A stretch of 55,755 nt of DNA from Onishia taeanensis (GCF_013349955.1 NZ_JABVXC010000016.1:1-55755), one strand, 5' to 3'. Counted from the first letter of the stretch, positions 46,650-55,628 are shown. Program-made: numbers and translations. Notes: generated from the letters alone by a model not told the origin.

Positions 46650-47260
46650 TTATTTTGTTACGCCAAAGATACGGGAAATGAAAGGTAGTATTTTGGTTCC
46701 TGTCTTTAATATTTCGAATGTGGCCCAGTCGCCATAGCGTAGGTACAATGCATTTTTCACGCCATCAGCATTTTTGTAATTTTCCTTTTTTAATCCGGCA
46801 ACAACAGAAGTTCCAAATTTAAGCCTTTCATTAAGGGAGTTGTATGCTTCTTCTGTAGATGTGCTGATTAATTTGAATTTTATGCTGTAAATGTTATTTT
46901 CGTCTTTAGAGAAAAGTATAAGCAACGGTGTGTCAAGGTCATGATAATTCAGAGACTGTGCGAGTTTTACGTTATCAGTAGGTTGTCCTGGCACGTTTAC
47001 TAAAAAGTCCGTTCGTTTCGTAGGGAGCTGCTGATTAATATGGAGGGGTGTGGGAGTTATTTCAGTAGGCGGGCGTATAGCAAATACAGCAAAGTTTTCT
47101 CCCGTGATATGGTGTAATGCAGTCCAATAATCATTATCCCTTAGTACTTTTTCATATGTGCATGTTTTTCGGTATAAATCACAACTCCAAAAAGACTGGC
47201 TACATCTGGTTGATTGTCATATTTTTCCAGGAATTTTTCTAAACCTTCAATGTTTTTCAT
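46650..47260 (-). pseudogene. Hypothetical protein gene with one-base frameshift
   Basis: From an ATG at 47260 the frame reads MKNIEGLEKFLEKYDNQPDV and then shifts at a run of five A/T bases (47189-47193), after ASLF. Continuing one frame over, the product reads sensibly as WSCDLYRKTCTYEKVLRDND and onwards to the stop at 46650. The total, 611 bases, is one short of a multiple of three, as expected for a single lost base. The full protein would have 203 residues; the family is not recognised. A sequencing error in the homopolymer is an alternative. Confidence 0.6.
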
Positions 47261-47378
47261 TTTAACTTTTTATCTACGAGGGTGAATTTAATGTGCATGA
47301 CCTTTGAATGTATACAGAAATATCCTGGTTGACAACCATCGCACCAGCATGAAGAAGAGTGCCCAGCTTCGCCTGGTT

Positions 47379-48572
47379 TTAAAATGTGATGAAGTCAGCC
47401 CAGTCCTGCATCATCGCCCGCCGCTTCTCGAACAGGTCTCCACGACGGTAGGCCGCTTCTACCTTGTTCTCGATAGTGTGGGCGAGAGCCATCTCAGCGA
47501 CGTCACGGGGATAGCTGGTAACTTCGCCCGTCCAGTCGCGAAAGCTTGATCGGAAACCATGGGGTACGTAGTCGCCACGCTCGCCACCCTGGCCATAGCC
47601 CATGCCACGCATTAGTTGCAGCATGGCCATGTTGGAAAGGGGGCGTCCATAGCGAGCACCAGGGAAGACATAGGGACTGCCCTGTACCTTCGGCAGCTTT
47701 GTTAACAGCTCCACTGCTTGCCGTGACAGCGGCACACGGTGTTCGCGGCGAGCCTTCATCCGGTCAGCTGGAATCGTCCAGGTCTCATTGTCGAGGTCAA
47801 TCTCTGGCCACTCCGAACGTAGCACTTCCGAGGTGCGTGTGGCCGTCAGCATCAGGAACTGCAGCGCCTTGGAGGAGGTGCTGGTGTAGCCCTGGATCTC
47901 GGTCATGAAGTCGGCGACCTTCTCGTATGGCATGGCCGGGTGGTGGGTCACCTTCTTGACCCGTGATGGCTTGGCCAACAGCTTGTCGAGGTGCCCACGC
48001 CAGCGGGCCGGGTTCACAGGGTCTCGGTAGTTGTGCGCCGCGGCGTAGTCGAGGACGTTCTCAATCCGGCCTTGCACCCGCTTGGCCGTTTCGGTCTTGC
48101 TGGTCCAGATCGGTGACAGGATCTTCAGGACGTCCTGGGTGGTGACATCATCAACAGGCTTGCTTCCGATGACCGGTCGAGCGAAGGCCTTCAACGTGCT
48201 CACCCATTGCCGTGCGTGCTTGGCGTTCCGCCAGCTGTGGCGGTGAGACATGATGTAGCGGGCGGCACAGCTGGTGAAGGTGGGCTTGGCCTCGTCTACT
48301 TGCTCTTCTTCTACCTTGGCCTCAAGGGGATCAAGGCCTTCCTTGATGAGGGTACGATTCTTGCCAGCACGAGCTCGCGCTTCAGCAAGGCTGACGTCTG
48401 AATGGCTACCAAGGCCCATGTCACGAAGCTTGCCATTGCGCCGGAACCGATAGATCCAGCTTGCTCCCCCTTTCTTGCCAATTTTGAGGTACAGGCCCTC
48501 ACCATCGTTGGTCAACCCGGGCTTGGCCTCCCTGATCAGCTTCTGTACCCCACGTGTGGTGAGCTTGCCCAT
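47379..48572 (-). CDS. Tyrosine site-specific integrase of the island
   Basis: The 397-residue protein is a P4/CP4-type tyrosine recombinase. An N-terminal arm-binding DUF4102-like domain covers about residues 1-90, and the catalytic domain contains Arg246 (TATRTSEVL), His338-x-x-Arg341 (HGFRSSFRDW), His365 (LAHTIENKVEAAYRR) and nucleophile Tyr375. The start at 48572 has GGAGG six bases upstream. It sits inside the right att site and reads into the island, instead of next to the tRNA as is more usual for such islands. CCATACT-type repeats directly upstream probably bind the protein's N-terminal domain and could couple integration to its own expression. Confidence 0.94.
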   Translation of the reverse strand: MGKLTTRGVQKLIREAKPGLTNDGEGLYLKIGKKGGASWIYRFRRNGKLRDMGLGSHSDVSLAEARARAGKNRTLIKEGLDPLEAKVEEEQVDEAKPTFTSCAARYIMSHRHSWRNAKHARQWVSTLKAFARPVIGSKPVDDVTTQDVLKILSPIWTSKTETAKRVQGRIENVLDYAAAHNYRDPVNPARWRGHLDKLLAKPSRVKKVTHHPAMPYEKVADFMTEIQGYTSTSSKALQFLMLTATRTSEVLRSEWPEIDLDNETWTIPADRMKARREHRVPLSRQAVELLTKLPKVQGSPYVFPGARYGRPLSNMAMLQLMRGMGYGQGGERGDYVPHGFRSSFRDWTGEVTSYPRDVAEMALAHTIENKVEAAYRRGDLFEKRRAMMQDWADFITF

Positions 48573-48604
48573 GGCCGCCTCCTCGTTGTCGGAAGGGGCA
48601 GCGT

Positions 48605-48639
48605 ACCATACCCTAGCCCATACTCCAGCCCATACTTTG
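48605..48639. promoter_or_regulatory. Integrase arm-type site array (right)
   Basis: CCATACC/CCATACT units lie at 48605-48612, 48617-48624 and 48629-48639, with the last (CCCATACTTTG) identical to 4328-4338 at the left end. The array lies 33-67 bases before the integrase start, so it overlaps its promoter region. Confidence 0.65.
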
Positions 48640-48755
48640 ACTCTGCAAATGCCAGTACGGCCTTGGATCTTGCTGGACAAAAAACACAAAAAAATATAGC
48701 TAAAACAATGATTAAGTGGTTTTTATTGGACTTTTATGTAATCTATATAAGCGGA

Positions 48756-48770
48756 CTCCCCCTCCGCCAC
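48756..48770 (+). repeat. attR core (right direct repeat of the island)
   Basis: CTCCCCCTCCGCCAC equals 4245-4259 exactly. Only the last bases of tRNA-Ser are present, not a second tRNA gene. Confidence 0.9.
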
Positions 48771-48780
48771 GAATATCGAG

Positions 48781-48812
48781 AAAGCCGCTGATTTCAGCGG
48801 CTTTTTCTTTAT
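48781..48812 (+). terminator. Second copy of the tRNA-Ser terminator
   Basis: AAGCCGCTGA and TTTCAGCGGC with a T tract are nearly the same as at 4271-4302. It was left beyond attR by the insertion. Confidence 0.8.
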
Positions 48813-49011
48813 CTGTAACTTTTTGACCTACACTTTGACCCCCACCTAATACCTGCTTTCCATAGGCCCCCTCGAGACGTCCTTGGACGACCGTCCTTTC
48901 CAGGCCCTAGCACAACCCTCAGCCATATCCCCCTTGGTCGGTTATCGCTAATTCAGACATGACAGTCGCACCTGTCTTAGGTAGTGTCCTCCTAAGTGTT
49001 GTGAGTGGACG

Positions 49012-49434
49012 TTGGTTGTTGAGGCGCACTTTCTTCTCGAATGCATCCACACCGCGGCCGGCGATGGCCGTCCGCTCGAGCGGGAGGAAGTCGAGTCCAC
49101 GCTGTACTTCCCCTCCGAGCAGCCCACCGCCCAGGGCCTCGATCCGGCCCAGGTGGTCGGGGTGAAGGTTCGCGGCGACTCGATGGGTGGCACGCTGCCT
49201 GATGGTGACTGGGTGCTGGTGGACCGCAGCAGCCGCGACCCGCACCCGGAGGGGGTGTTCTTGCTTCTAGTGGGTGGCGAGCGTCGGATTAAACGTGTAC
49301 AACGTGTCGCGGGCGGCGCCTGGCTGCTGATCAGCGACAACCCGAGGTATGAGAAGGAGCTGATCAAGCCTCAGGACATGAAAGATGTTGAAATCCTCGG
49401 GCGATGCGAGATTCGCATAGGAAAAATTAACTGA
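49012..49434 (+). CDS. S24 peptidase domain, probably truncated repressor
   Basis: The 140-residue product covers the LexA/CI-like autopeptidase domain: VRGDSMGGTLPDGDWVLVDR carries the catalytic Ser near residue 56, and the lysine lies in ERRIKRVQRVAGG near 90-95. Phage repressors of this type normally start with a DNA-binding HTH of about 80-100 residues, which is absent; the TTG start is doubtful, so it is probably a truncated prophage repressor or a UmuD-like fragment. It lies just outside attR, 18 bases before the methyltransferase gene and on the same strand. Confidence 0.75.
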   Translation: MVVEAHFLLECIHTAAGDGRPLEREEVESTLYFPSEQPTAQGLDPAQVVGVKVRGDSMGGTLPDGDWVLVDRSSRDPHPEGVFLLLVGGERRIKRVQRVAGGAWLLISDNPRYEKELIKPQDMKDVEILGRCEIRIGKIN

Positions 49435-49452
49435 ATTGTTGAGATTTTTTGA

Positions 49453-50757
49453 ATGAACGGTGCGATTTCCAGCCCGAAGCTAGGCCTTAAACAAGAAGTC
49501 GGTGCGGCTTCTTGGTATAAATATTATGCTGGTTATTCCTCGCATTTTGTTTCTGATATCCTCAAGCATTTCACTGTTGAGGGCCAGACCGTCCTCGATC
49601 CTTGGAATGGCGCGGGTACGACTACTTACGTGTCGAATCTTCTTGATCGGTCGTCAATTGGCGTGGATATTAATCCTGCGTTAGTGTGCGTGGCTAAGGC
49701 AAAGTTATTAGAGCCTAATGTATCAGCTAGCTTGCTCCCTTTAGCTTCGAAGATCACTAAAGCTTCGATGGATTATCAAGATCCTGCATTACCTGATGAT
49801 GGTCTTTTTCATTGGTTTGAAGGTGGCGCTGTTAAATGTTTGCGTGCTATAGAGTTAAGCATTCTGCGTCATTTGGTGGACGAAGACTTGTCATTTGACC
49901 AAATGATGAAGAGTCCATGCAAGGGGGCGGTCACTCCGCTGTCTGGATTTTTCTATGTTGCTCTTTTTCGTGCTGTGAGAAGCTTGATATCACCCTTTAA
50001 GACTTCAAATCCAACTTGGATAAAAGTGGCAAAAAAGCCTGAAGACAGGCTTAGGGTTAGTGCAGAAAATATTGTGCTAGAGTTTAAGAAGGAAGTTTTT
50101 GAAATGGCGGGCTCCCTAGATGGTTTGCAGGGAGGGATTGAGCGCCAGTGTATAACTGATATTAGAGTAGGTAACTCAAAGCATCTAGATATTCGAAATG
50201 GTGTTGTTGATTTTGTTCTTACATCACCGCCTTACTGTACTCGTATAAATTATGTTAGAGCTACTCTTCCAGAGCTTTGTGTGGCTCTTAAGAACGATCC
50301 TTTAAAAGACGAGGAGTTGCAGGCGCATACCATCGGCGCCACAACAAATCGTAAGGGTATTGCTGCTGATGAAAGTTTTTTTGAGTCAGTTGGTGGTACT
50401 TGTGAGGACACGATTAATAGTATCGCGCGTCATCCGTCAAAAGCATCTTCTACGTATTACTACGAGTATTTTGTGAATTACTTTAAGGGTCTTGTGGCTT
50501 CTATGTCCGAGACTGAGCGTGTTCTTGCTCCGGGTGGTAAAGCTGCATTTGTCGTTCAAGATTCATTTTATAAGGATGTTCATATCGATCTTCCTAAGAT
50601 TGTGATGGAGATCGGTGAAGGAATGATTTTAAAAGCTGAGAATCTTTATTCGCACTTGGATAATGCTCCGTTTTCTCTTATTCATAAGCATGGGAAAAAA
50701 TATAGAGATGCGTCTAAAGCTACAGAAAGCGTTATTTTGTTGGAGAAAAGTTCATGA
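49453..50757 (+). CDS. SPPY-type DNA methyltransferase
   Basis: This 434-residue enzyme carries AdoMet motif I DPWNGAGTT at residues 49-57, with the VDIN acidic loop near 71-74, and the catalytic TSPPY at 257-261. TSPPY is the typical motif of N4-cytosine methylases, and SPPY also occurs in some N6-adenine enzymes, so the modified base is open. An insert of about 170 residues lies between the motifs. A PGGKAAFVVQDS block (about 358-369) is typical of the fold. It overlaps the DUF262 gene as ATGA, so modification and the following pair are co-produced. AT-rich composition differs from the core genes. Confidence 0.9.
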   Translation: MNGAISSPKLGLKQEVGAASWYKYYAGYSSHFVSDILKHFTVEGQTVLDPWNGAGTTTYVSNLLDRSSIGVDINPALVCVAKAKLLEPNVSASLLPLASKITKASMDYQDPALPDDGLFHWFEGGAVKCLRAIELSILRHLVDEDLSFDQMMKSPCKGAVTPLSGFFYVALFRAVRSLISPFKTSNPTWIKVAKKPEDRLRVSAENIVLEFKKEVFEMAGSLDGLQGGIERQCITDIRVGNSKHLDIRNGVVDFVLTSPPYCTRINYVRATLPELCVALKNDPLKDEELQAHTIGATTNRKGIAADESFFESVGGTCEDTINSIARHPSKASSTYYYEYFVNYFKGLVASMSETERVLAPGGKAAFVVQDSFYKDVHIDLPKIVMEIGEGMILKAENLYSHLDNAPFSLIHKHGKKYRDASKATESVILLEKSS

Positions 50758-51803
50758 GGATTAATGACACTTCAACCACTGTTGTGGAATACTGCAATGC
50801 AATGGATCGGGGGGAGATAAAAATAAATAGAGATTATCAGAGAAATTCCAAAGTATGGCCCGTGGCGGCAAGGTCTTTTCTCGTTGAAACCATACTCCTT
50901 GATTATCCTATCCCTAAGTTTTTTCTTTACCAATCAACAAACATAAAAACTAGGCAGACTATCAAAGAGATAGTGGATGGTCAGCAGCGCAGTAGCACCA
51001 TTTACGATTTTTTTCATGGTAACTTTAGAGTCTCTAGAACGTCAGAGGTTATAGAGGCTCGAGGTAAGCTTTATGAAGAGTTGGATGAAGAGCTTCAGCA
51101 GAAGTTTCTAGAATACACTCTGTCTATTGATTTGTTTATTTCAGCGTCTACTGCACAAATTCGAGAAGCTTTTAGGAGAATGAATTCATACAACGTTCCT
51201 CTTAACGCTGAAGAACATAGGCATGCTGTATATCAGGGTGAATTCAAATGGGTTGTATATCAGATAGCTAGAGATTATAGCACTAGCCTAAGAGATATAG
51301 GTGTATTCACTGATTCGCAACTAATTCGAATGCAGGACGTGAAGCTGTTTTGTGAAGTGATTCATTCAATGATATTCGGCATTAAAACAACAAAAAAAGC
51401 GGACCTTGATAAGCTTTATAAAGCTTATGATGAAGAAGGTAGTATACCGGACAAGAATGCCAAACTAGAAGTTATAGATTATGCTGTTAATTATTGCTTG
51501 GAACTTGAGGATATTCATAAGTCATCTCTTATGAAGCCGCATGTTTTTTATTCCCTTTTGCTTGCTGTAGCTCATTGTCGGTTTGATCTTCCTGAGCTTG
51601 AGGAGATTTTTAATTTAGATGGCAAACAGAGGCGTGACCAGTTTGATATGCTATCAAGGTTAACTCAGCTGTCTGAAGCTGTTTCAGGTGATGAGGAGAC
51701 CTCTGTCTACCCTGAAATGGTAAGAGCTTGTTCTGGTGGGACTAACGTTAAAGATAAAAGGGAAGCACGCGTTCGACTTTTCTGCGAAGCAATCATGGTA
51801 TGA
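50754..51803 (+). CDS. DUF262 protein (GmrS-like N-terminal domain)
   Basis: The 349-residue protein has DUF262, a ParB-like nucleotide-binding domain: NRDYQRN at residues 25-31 and DGQQRSSTI at 75-83 are hallmark motifs. No DUF1524 HNH nuclease domain follows, unlike GmrSD enzymes, so cleavage activity would need a partner. The ATG overlaps the methyltransferase stop and the next gene starts three bases after its own stop, giving a compact operon. A role in sensing or controlling a toxin-like partner is plausible but inferred. Confidence 0.85.
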   Translation: MRINDTSTTVVEYCNAMDRGEIKINRDYQRNSKVWPVAARSFLVETILLDYPIPKFFLYQSTNIKTRQTIKEIVDGQQRSSTIYDFFHGNFRVSRTSEVIEARGKLYEELDEELQQKFLEYTLSIDLFISASTAQIREAFRRMNSYNVPLNAEEHRHAVYQGEFKWVVYQIARDYSTSLRDIGVFTDSQLIRMQDVKLFCEVIHSMIFGIKTTKKADLDKLYKAYDEEGSIPDKNAKLEVIDYAVNYCLELEDIHKSSLMKPHVFYSLLLAVAHCRFDLPELEEIFNLDGKQRRDQFDMLSRLTQLSEAVSGDEETSVYPEMVRACSGGTNVKDKREARVRLFCEAIMV

Positions 51804-51806
51804 TGT

Positions 51807-52475
51807 ATGCGCCCATCATCACACTTAAATAAAAGTTATAATAAGTTTTTAAAGAAAAGCAATAGGCTTAGAGATGACGTGGTAAAGGCGCAGTCTCTTT
51901 CTTTTAGAGAGAGAGACTTGGTTCTTGGCTATACTGTCCTTCAGTTCCATAACTTATGGGCAGCTTACTGTAGAACTATAGCTCTATCCGCGTACTATAA
52001 AGCGAATAGCTCGTCAGGCAAAACTTCATTCTCAGTTCCTGCCTCTGCAAGAACGAATTGTAGAGATCTGGAGAGCTATATATATGACTTCACCATTCTA
52101 TGTAAGCCGTTCTTAGCCAAAAAAAATCCTTCTCCACCAATTCAGTCGCGGCTTGAGCCAGCTTGGCATAATATTGATATATTGTATGATGGTCTTTCGT
52201 GGTTTTCATACAGTAATATTAATGGTGTTGATGCGGCAAGAAGTTTCTATAATGGTGTGACTAATCATGTTACAGCGGCTAGAAATTTCTATGCGCACAA
52301 AAAGAAAGATACAAATGAAAAGCTGGTTAGCCTTGTGAGGCGAGAATATACAGTAGCATTTTCACATGATGAGCATGTTACTGATATTCTTTTCAAGCGA
52401 CCTAGAGGTGAGGCCACTCCTCTGGCTGTCTATTGGATTGATGTTGTTAAAAGTGGGGCTGGTTTGATGGTTTGA
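51807..52475 (+). CDS. HEPN-like small protein with RX4H motif
   Basis: This 222-residue, largely helical protein ends a tight operon with a methyltransferase and a DUF262 gene. RNFYAH at residues 159-164 fits the RX4-6H signature of HEPN RNase domains with Asn after Arg, and it lies late in the chain, as is usual. The preceding ANSSSGKTSF stretch lacks a proper P-loop. HEPN proteins paired with DUF262 proteins are known from other defence loci; here the assignment rests mainly on this motif and on gene context. Confidence 0.6.
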   Translation: MRPSSHLNKSYNKFLKKSNRLRDDVVKAQSLSFRERDLVLGYTVLQFHNLWAAYCRTIALSAYYKANSSSGKTSFSVPASARTNCRDLESYIYDFTILCKPFLAKKNPSPPIQSRLEPAWHNIDILYDGLSWFSYSNINGVDAARSFYNGVTNHVTAARNFYAHKKKDTNEKLVSLVRREYTVAFSHDEHVTDILFKRPRGEATPLAVYWIDVVKSGAGLMV

Positions 52476-52513
52476 GATTTTTATCAACTAAGCTATCTGT
52501 TTTTGATCAACAG

Positions 52514-52997
52514 TCATGCTCTGGCAGAAAAAAGCTCATTCCATCTGGTTGTCCAGCGCGGCGAGCGGTGCGTGCAGCGCAGGTGCCAGGCCGCGTTCTG
52601 GCGCGGCACGCCAAGGCGCACGGTGCCCTTGCCCATCTTTCCGTTCACCTTGTCCAGGGCGGCCATCAGCTTGTGGTCGCGCTCGCGCTGGGCCTCCCGC
52701 TCAGGCGTGTCGAGTAGCGAGAGCTGCTCGCGGTTGGCGTCCACCAGGTCGAGCAGCATCACCACGGCCTTCATGAAGCGATACCCGCGGCGATAGATCG
52801 CCTCGAGCCCCTGCTGGGCGGCGGCCAGGATCGGCCGGCTGTCGTCAGGGGGCTCGGGCAGCTTGACGACGCTGGGCGAGTACTGGGGGCAGGTAATCCA
52901 ACTGAAGGAGCGCGAGGTCATGATGCTTTGGTGGGGCTCGCTTGCTTCGTTAAACTCGATGCAGGGCGTGCCAAGGAGATCACGCACGGTGGGCTTG
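52514..52997 (-). pseudogene. C-terminal remnant of umuC (DNA polymerase V subunit)
   Basis: On the minus strand the frame reads TVRDLLGTPCIEFNEASEPH, then QSIMTSRSF, YSPSVVKLPEPPDDSR, RRGYRFMKAVVMLLDLV and HRSPRWTTRWNEL, all in the order of the last 150 residues of UmuC. The catalytic N-terminal half (about 260 residues) is missing, so it cannot be active. Sequence beyond 53000 does not continue UmuC. It lies 38 bases after the HEPN-like gene, on the opposite strand. Confidence 0.85.
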
Positions 52998-53361
52998 AGG
53001 GTGGCAAATCCGCCTCAGCACTGCGGAATGCCAGGTTAGTGGCTTGGCAGTGATTATGGATGCCTTCCTGCCAGTATTGTAACTGGCGACCGAAATCATA
53101 GGAGGGCATCACATCCGCCCACTCGATGCAGTGTGCTTTGGTTGCTTGCGTACCTGGTAGCCGCAACTATCGAGATCCGGCTCCCCTCCAAGGTGAAATT
53201 GCGGTCGCAATAGAGTGACTCGTGCTGATCGTTAGACTTGGGCTTCAGCGATTCGATTTGCTGCCGAAAGAGAAGTAACCGGATCCGCTATTGCGTATAT
53301 AGATGCAATGCTTGAGAAGACTCAATCGCCGAAAGACGTGTTCCATAGGGGAGTGGTAGTG
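52998..53361. other. Unassigned stretch behind umuC remnant
   Basis: A minus-strand frame between 52918 and 53166 reads WADVMPSYDFGRQLQYWQEG but I recognise no family. The stretch may hold further relics. GGGGAG at its end is the ribosome site of the membrane protein gene. Confidence 0.3.
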
Positions 53362-54521
53362 ATGAAGAAGAGCCAAGGAAGGGCGCGTGATTTACAAGAT
53401 GGAAAGAGGAAATATGTTAAATTTGATTTAGGCGGTATAGTTGCGTTCTCCGCATTTTCTGGCGTAATAATAAGCATTATTTTTGTATACACCTATCTGA
53501 AAATGATGGGAAGGAGTGATCTTTTCGTAGATGTGGTCGCTGGTGGTAATGTTACAAGCTATATATTGGCACTAGGTTCACTATTCGGTTTTTTAGCTTT
53601 TTGGTGTTTGTTCTTCCTTCATACATGCTGATAATGGCGAATGACCTTTCTAAGGCTTTTGTTCCTAAGAGAAAAAGGGGCTATCTACATGTTAGCTTGA
53701 TGATTAGTTGCTGTTTAGTCATCTTTTTAATGTTGGCGGCGGTGGTGTGCGCTGCGTATAGTGGTGTTGAGGATTTTGTTATTTATAGCATGACTGCTTC
53801 GGCAGTTTTATGTCTGGTGCTATCTTGTTGTTGGTTTAAAAGAAAATATTATCGCCCATCCTTGGTGTTGGGAGAAAAGAAGGGGTGGAGAAATTACAAG
53901 TTGCCAGCTTTTTTCTTTTGTATTATGTTGGCTTTCTTGATATTTTCTAGCTCTTTATATACTTATTTTGTTGCAAAGGTTGTTCTGGAGCTTAGGAGTT
54001 GGGATGATGATGTTAGTTCATTGGTGATGGCATTTTTTTTAAGCACTGCCAATATGCTTGCAACTCTGATTCCTGCAGCGCTATATTTTGTAAGCGCGGA
54101 TAATAAAGCTTCCAAAAGGATGGCCGCTTTTTCTATTGGCTTTTTATTGTTTGTTTTCTGTCTAGTGTTCTCTGTACCAAAGGTCATGGATGTGGCTAGA
54201 TATAACGTAGCTAGGGTGATAGGTGCTAACGACTCAAATACTTGGGTTTACAAGATTATTGACCAAGATCTAGGCGTGGCTTTTTCATATCCAAGTTGGG
54301 ATGGTTCATATGACGCTGAGAGTAATGAGCTTAGCGCAAAGCTGTTATATGGCATGGGGCGTATGAAAGTGCTATGCCCAAAAGATGCTGAGATTGATCT
54401 TAGGAAAGAAAGTTATACTCCTGAGGATTCTATGAGTTGCGTGCTAGTTGATTCTGAAAAGGTGATGAAAATTAAACCACTGCACAATAGTGACGAGGTA
54501 GGAGATAATGTTGATAGCTAG
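53362..54521 (+). pseudogene. Membrane protein gene with one-base frameshift
   Basis: From the ATG at 53362 (GGGGAG nine bases upstream) a first frame gives two hydrophobic segments and stops at 53631. The overlapping frame, open from about 53601, continues it with several more hydrophobic segments (including MISCCLVIFLMLAAVVCAAY and SIGFLLFVFCLVFSV) and a soluble tail to 54521. Joined near 53600-53615, as WCLFVLPSYMLIMAND, they form one protein of about 386 residues, and the total length is one base short of a codon multiple. No family is recognised. Programmed frameshifting or a sequencing error is possible. Confidence 0.6.
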
Positions 54522-54571
54522 AAAATCAATATCTCGCATGAAGCTTGCGTTATAAATCCGCTTACACTAGG

Positions 54572-54735
54572 TGTACAGTGATGGTTTCGCCTGACACATG
54601 CCTCCGTGGGCTCCTATAATTAAGTAGTGTTTTCCGACGTTTTCAGGGCTCTTTCTTCGTTGTCTTGGGGAGCCCATTTTTGAAGACGGCATAGGGCGTC
54701 ATCCCCTTCATGGTACCCCCGCCTGTACAGTGATG
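54572..54735. repeat. Segment bounded by 12-bp direct repeats
   Basis: TGTACAGTGATG occurs at 54572-54583 and 54724-54735. Between them GGGCTCC and GGAGCCC form an inverted pair. It may be an insertion-sequence relic. Confidence 0.45.
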
Positions 54736-54743
54736 ATCGTCGT

Positions 54744-55400
54744 CTACAAAGACCAGATATCTTCCAGCACACCGCGCACGGCGGCGATGACTGGTTCGTC
54801 GCGCCGCTCCTTGAGCCATACGAAGCTCAGTGCACAGGGCAGGCTGATGCCTTTGGCAACCACAAGCCCGCGTTCCTGGCGCTCCTGCAGGGCATTGGCA
54901 TCACGGGCCAGGGCGAGGCCGATGCCAGCTCGTACCAGGTCGATCATGCAGGGTTCCTGATCGACCTGGGCCACGCGGTTCGGTGTGAGTCCATGTGCCA
55001 GCATCCGTTGCGTCAGTAGCCGGTAGTGAACGGAGCGCGGCGGGGTGACGATCCAGGGCAGGGCGGCCAGGCTGGGCCAGTCGGTGCGTGCCAGGCGTGA
55101 TGACCAGCCGTCCGGGGCGATGACCTTGTAGTCGAAATGCGTCAGTTCGATCATCTCCACCACCGGTGCCCCTTCTCCGGTTTCCGGCATTTGGCCGGGC
55201 GACTCCAGGTAGAAGCCAACATCCAGTTCGCGTTTCAGCAGTGATTCGAGCACATAGCCGCTGGTGCCGTGGTGCAGCTCGGTCTCGACCTGAGGGATCC
55301 GCTGCACTAGTCGGTGCAGCAAGGCGCCTAGGCGAATGAATTCGGGGTCGACGATGGTGCCGATGCGCAGGCATCCGCGCAGCGTCTCGTGCATCGACTG
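54744..55400 (-). pseudogene. LysR-family regulator, effector-binding domain only
   Basis: On the minus strand GCLRIGTIVDPEFIRLGALL begins the LysR effector-binding fold, which continues through ESLLKRELDVGFYLESP, LAALPWIVTPPRSVHYR and VRAGIGLALA to the stop at 54744. The N-terminal HTH of about 60-90 residues is gone; in its place the open frame runs into an IS30 transposase fragment. Without its own start and DNA-binding part it is very probably inactive. Confidence 0.8.
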
Positions 55401-55592
55401 GGCGCTGATCTGCTCAGGGCTCCATTCGTCCCGCAGCTGTCGGGTTATCCAACGGATCAGGCTGGGCAAGCGCTTGGCCGTCTTCCCAACAAGTCTACGT
55501 CGCCGGTCGCTGAGAGTCGGAGCCTGCTCCGGATCATAACCATGGCAGACAGCGTTTCGACGGATCTCCAGACTGACCGTGCTGCAGTCGTT
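55401..55592 (-). mobile_element. IS30 transposase fragment joined in frame to LysR remnant
   Basis: The minus strand reads STVSLEIRRNAVCHGYDPEQ, then KTAKRLPSLIRWITRQLRDE and EWSPEQISA, which correspond to the N-terminal HTH region of IS30 transposases (the STISREIRRN and SPEQI motifs). A stop lies just upstream near 55595. The frame continues without interruption into the LysR remnant. Confidence 0.75.
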
Positions 55593-55628
55593 CTATGAAT
55601 CCAACAACTATGTCAACGCCAATGAAGG

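Noticed and set aside
48756..48812. Second tRNA-Ser gene at the right border
   Set aside because: Only the last 15 bases and terminator are present, with no D-arm or anticodon arm, so it is attR rather than a tRNA gene.
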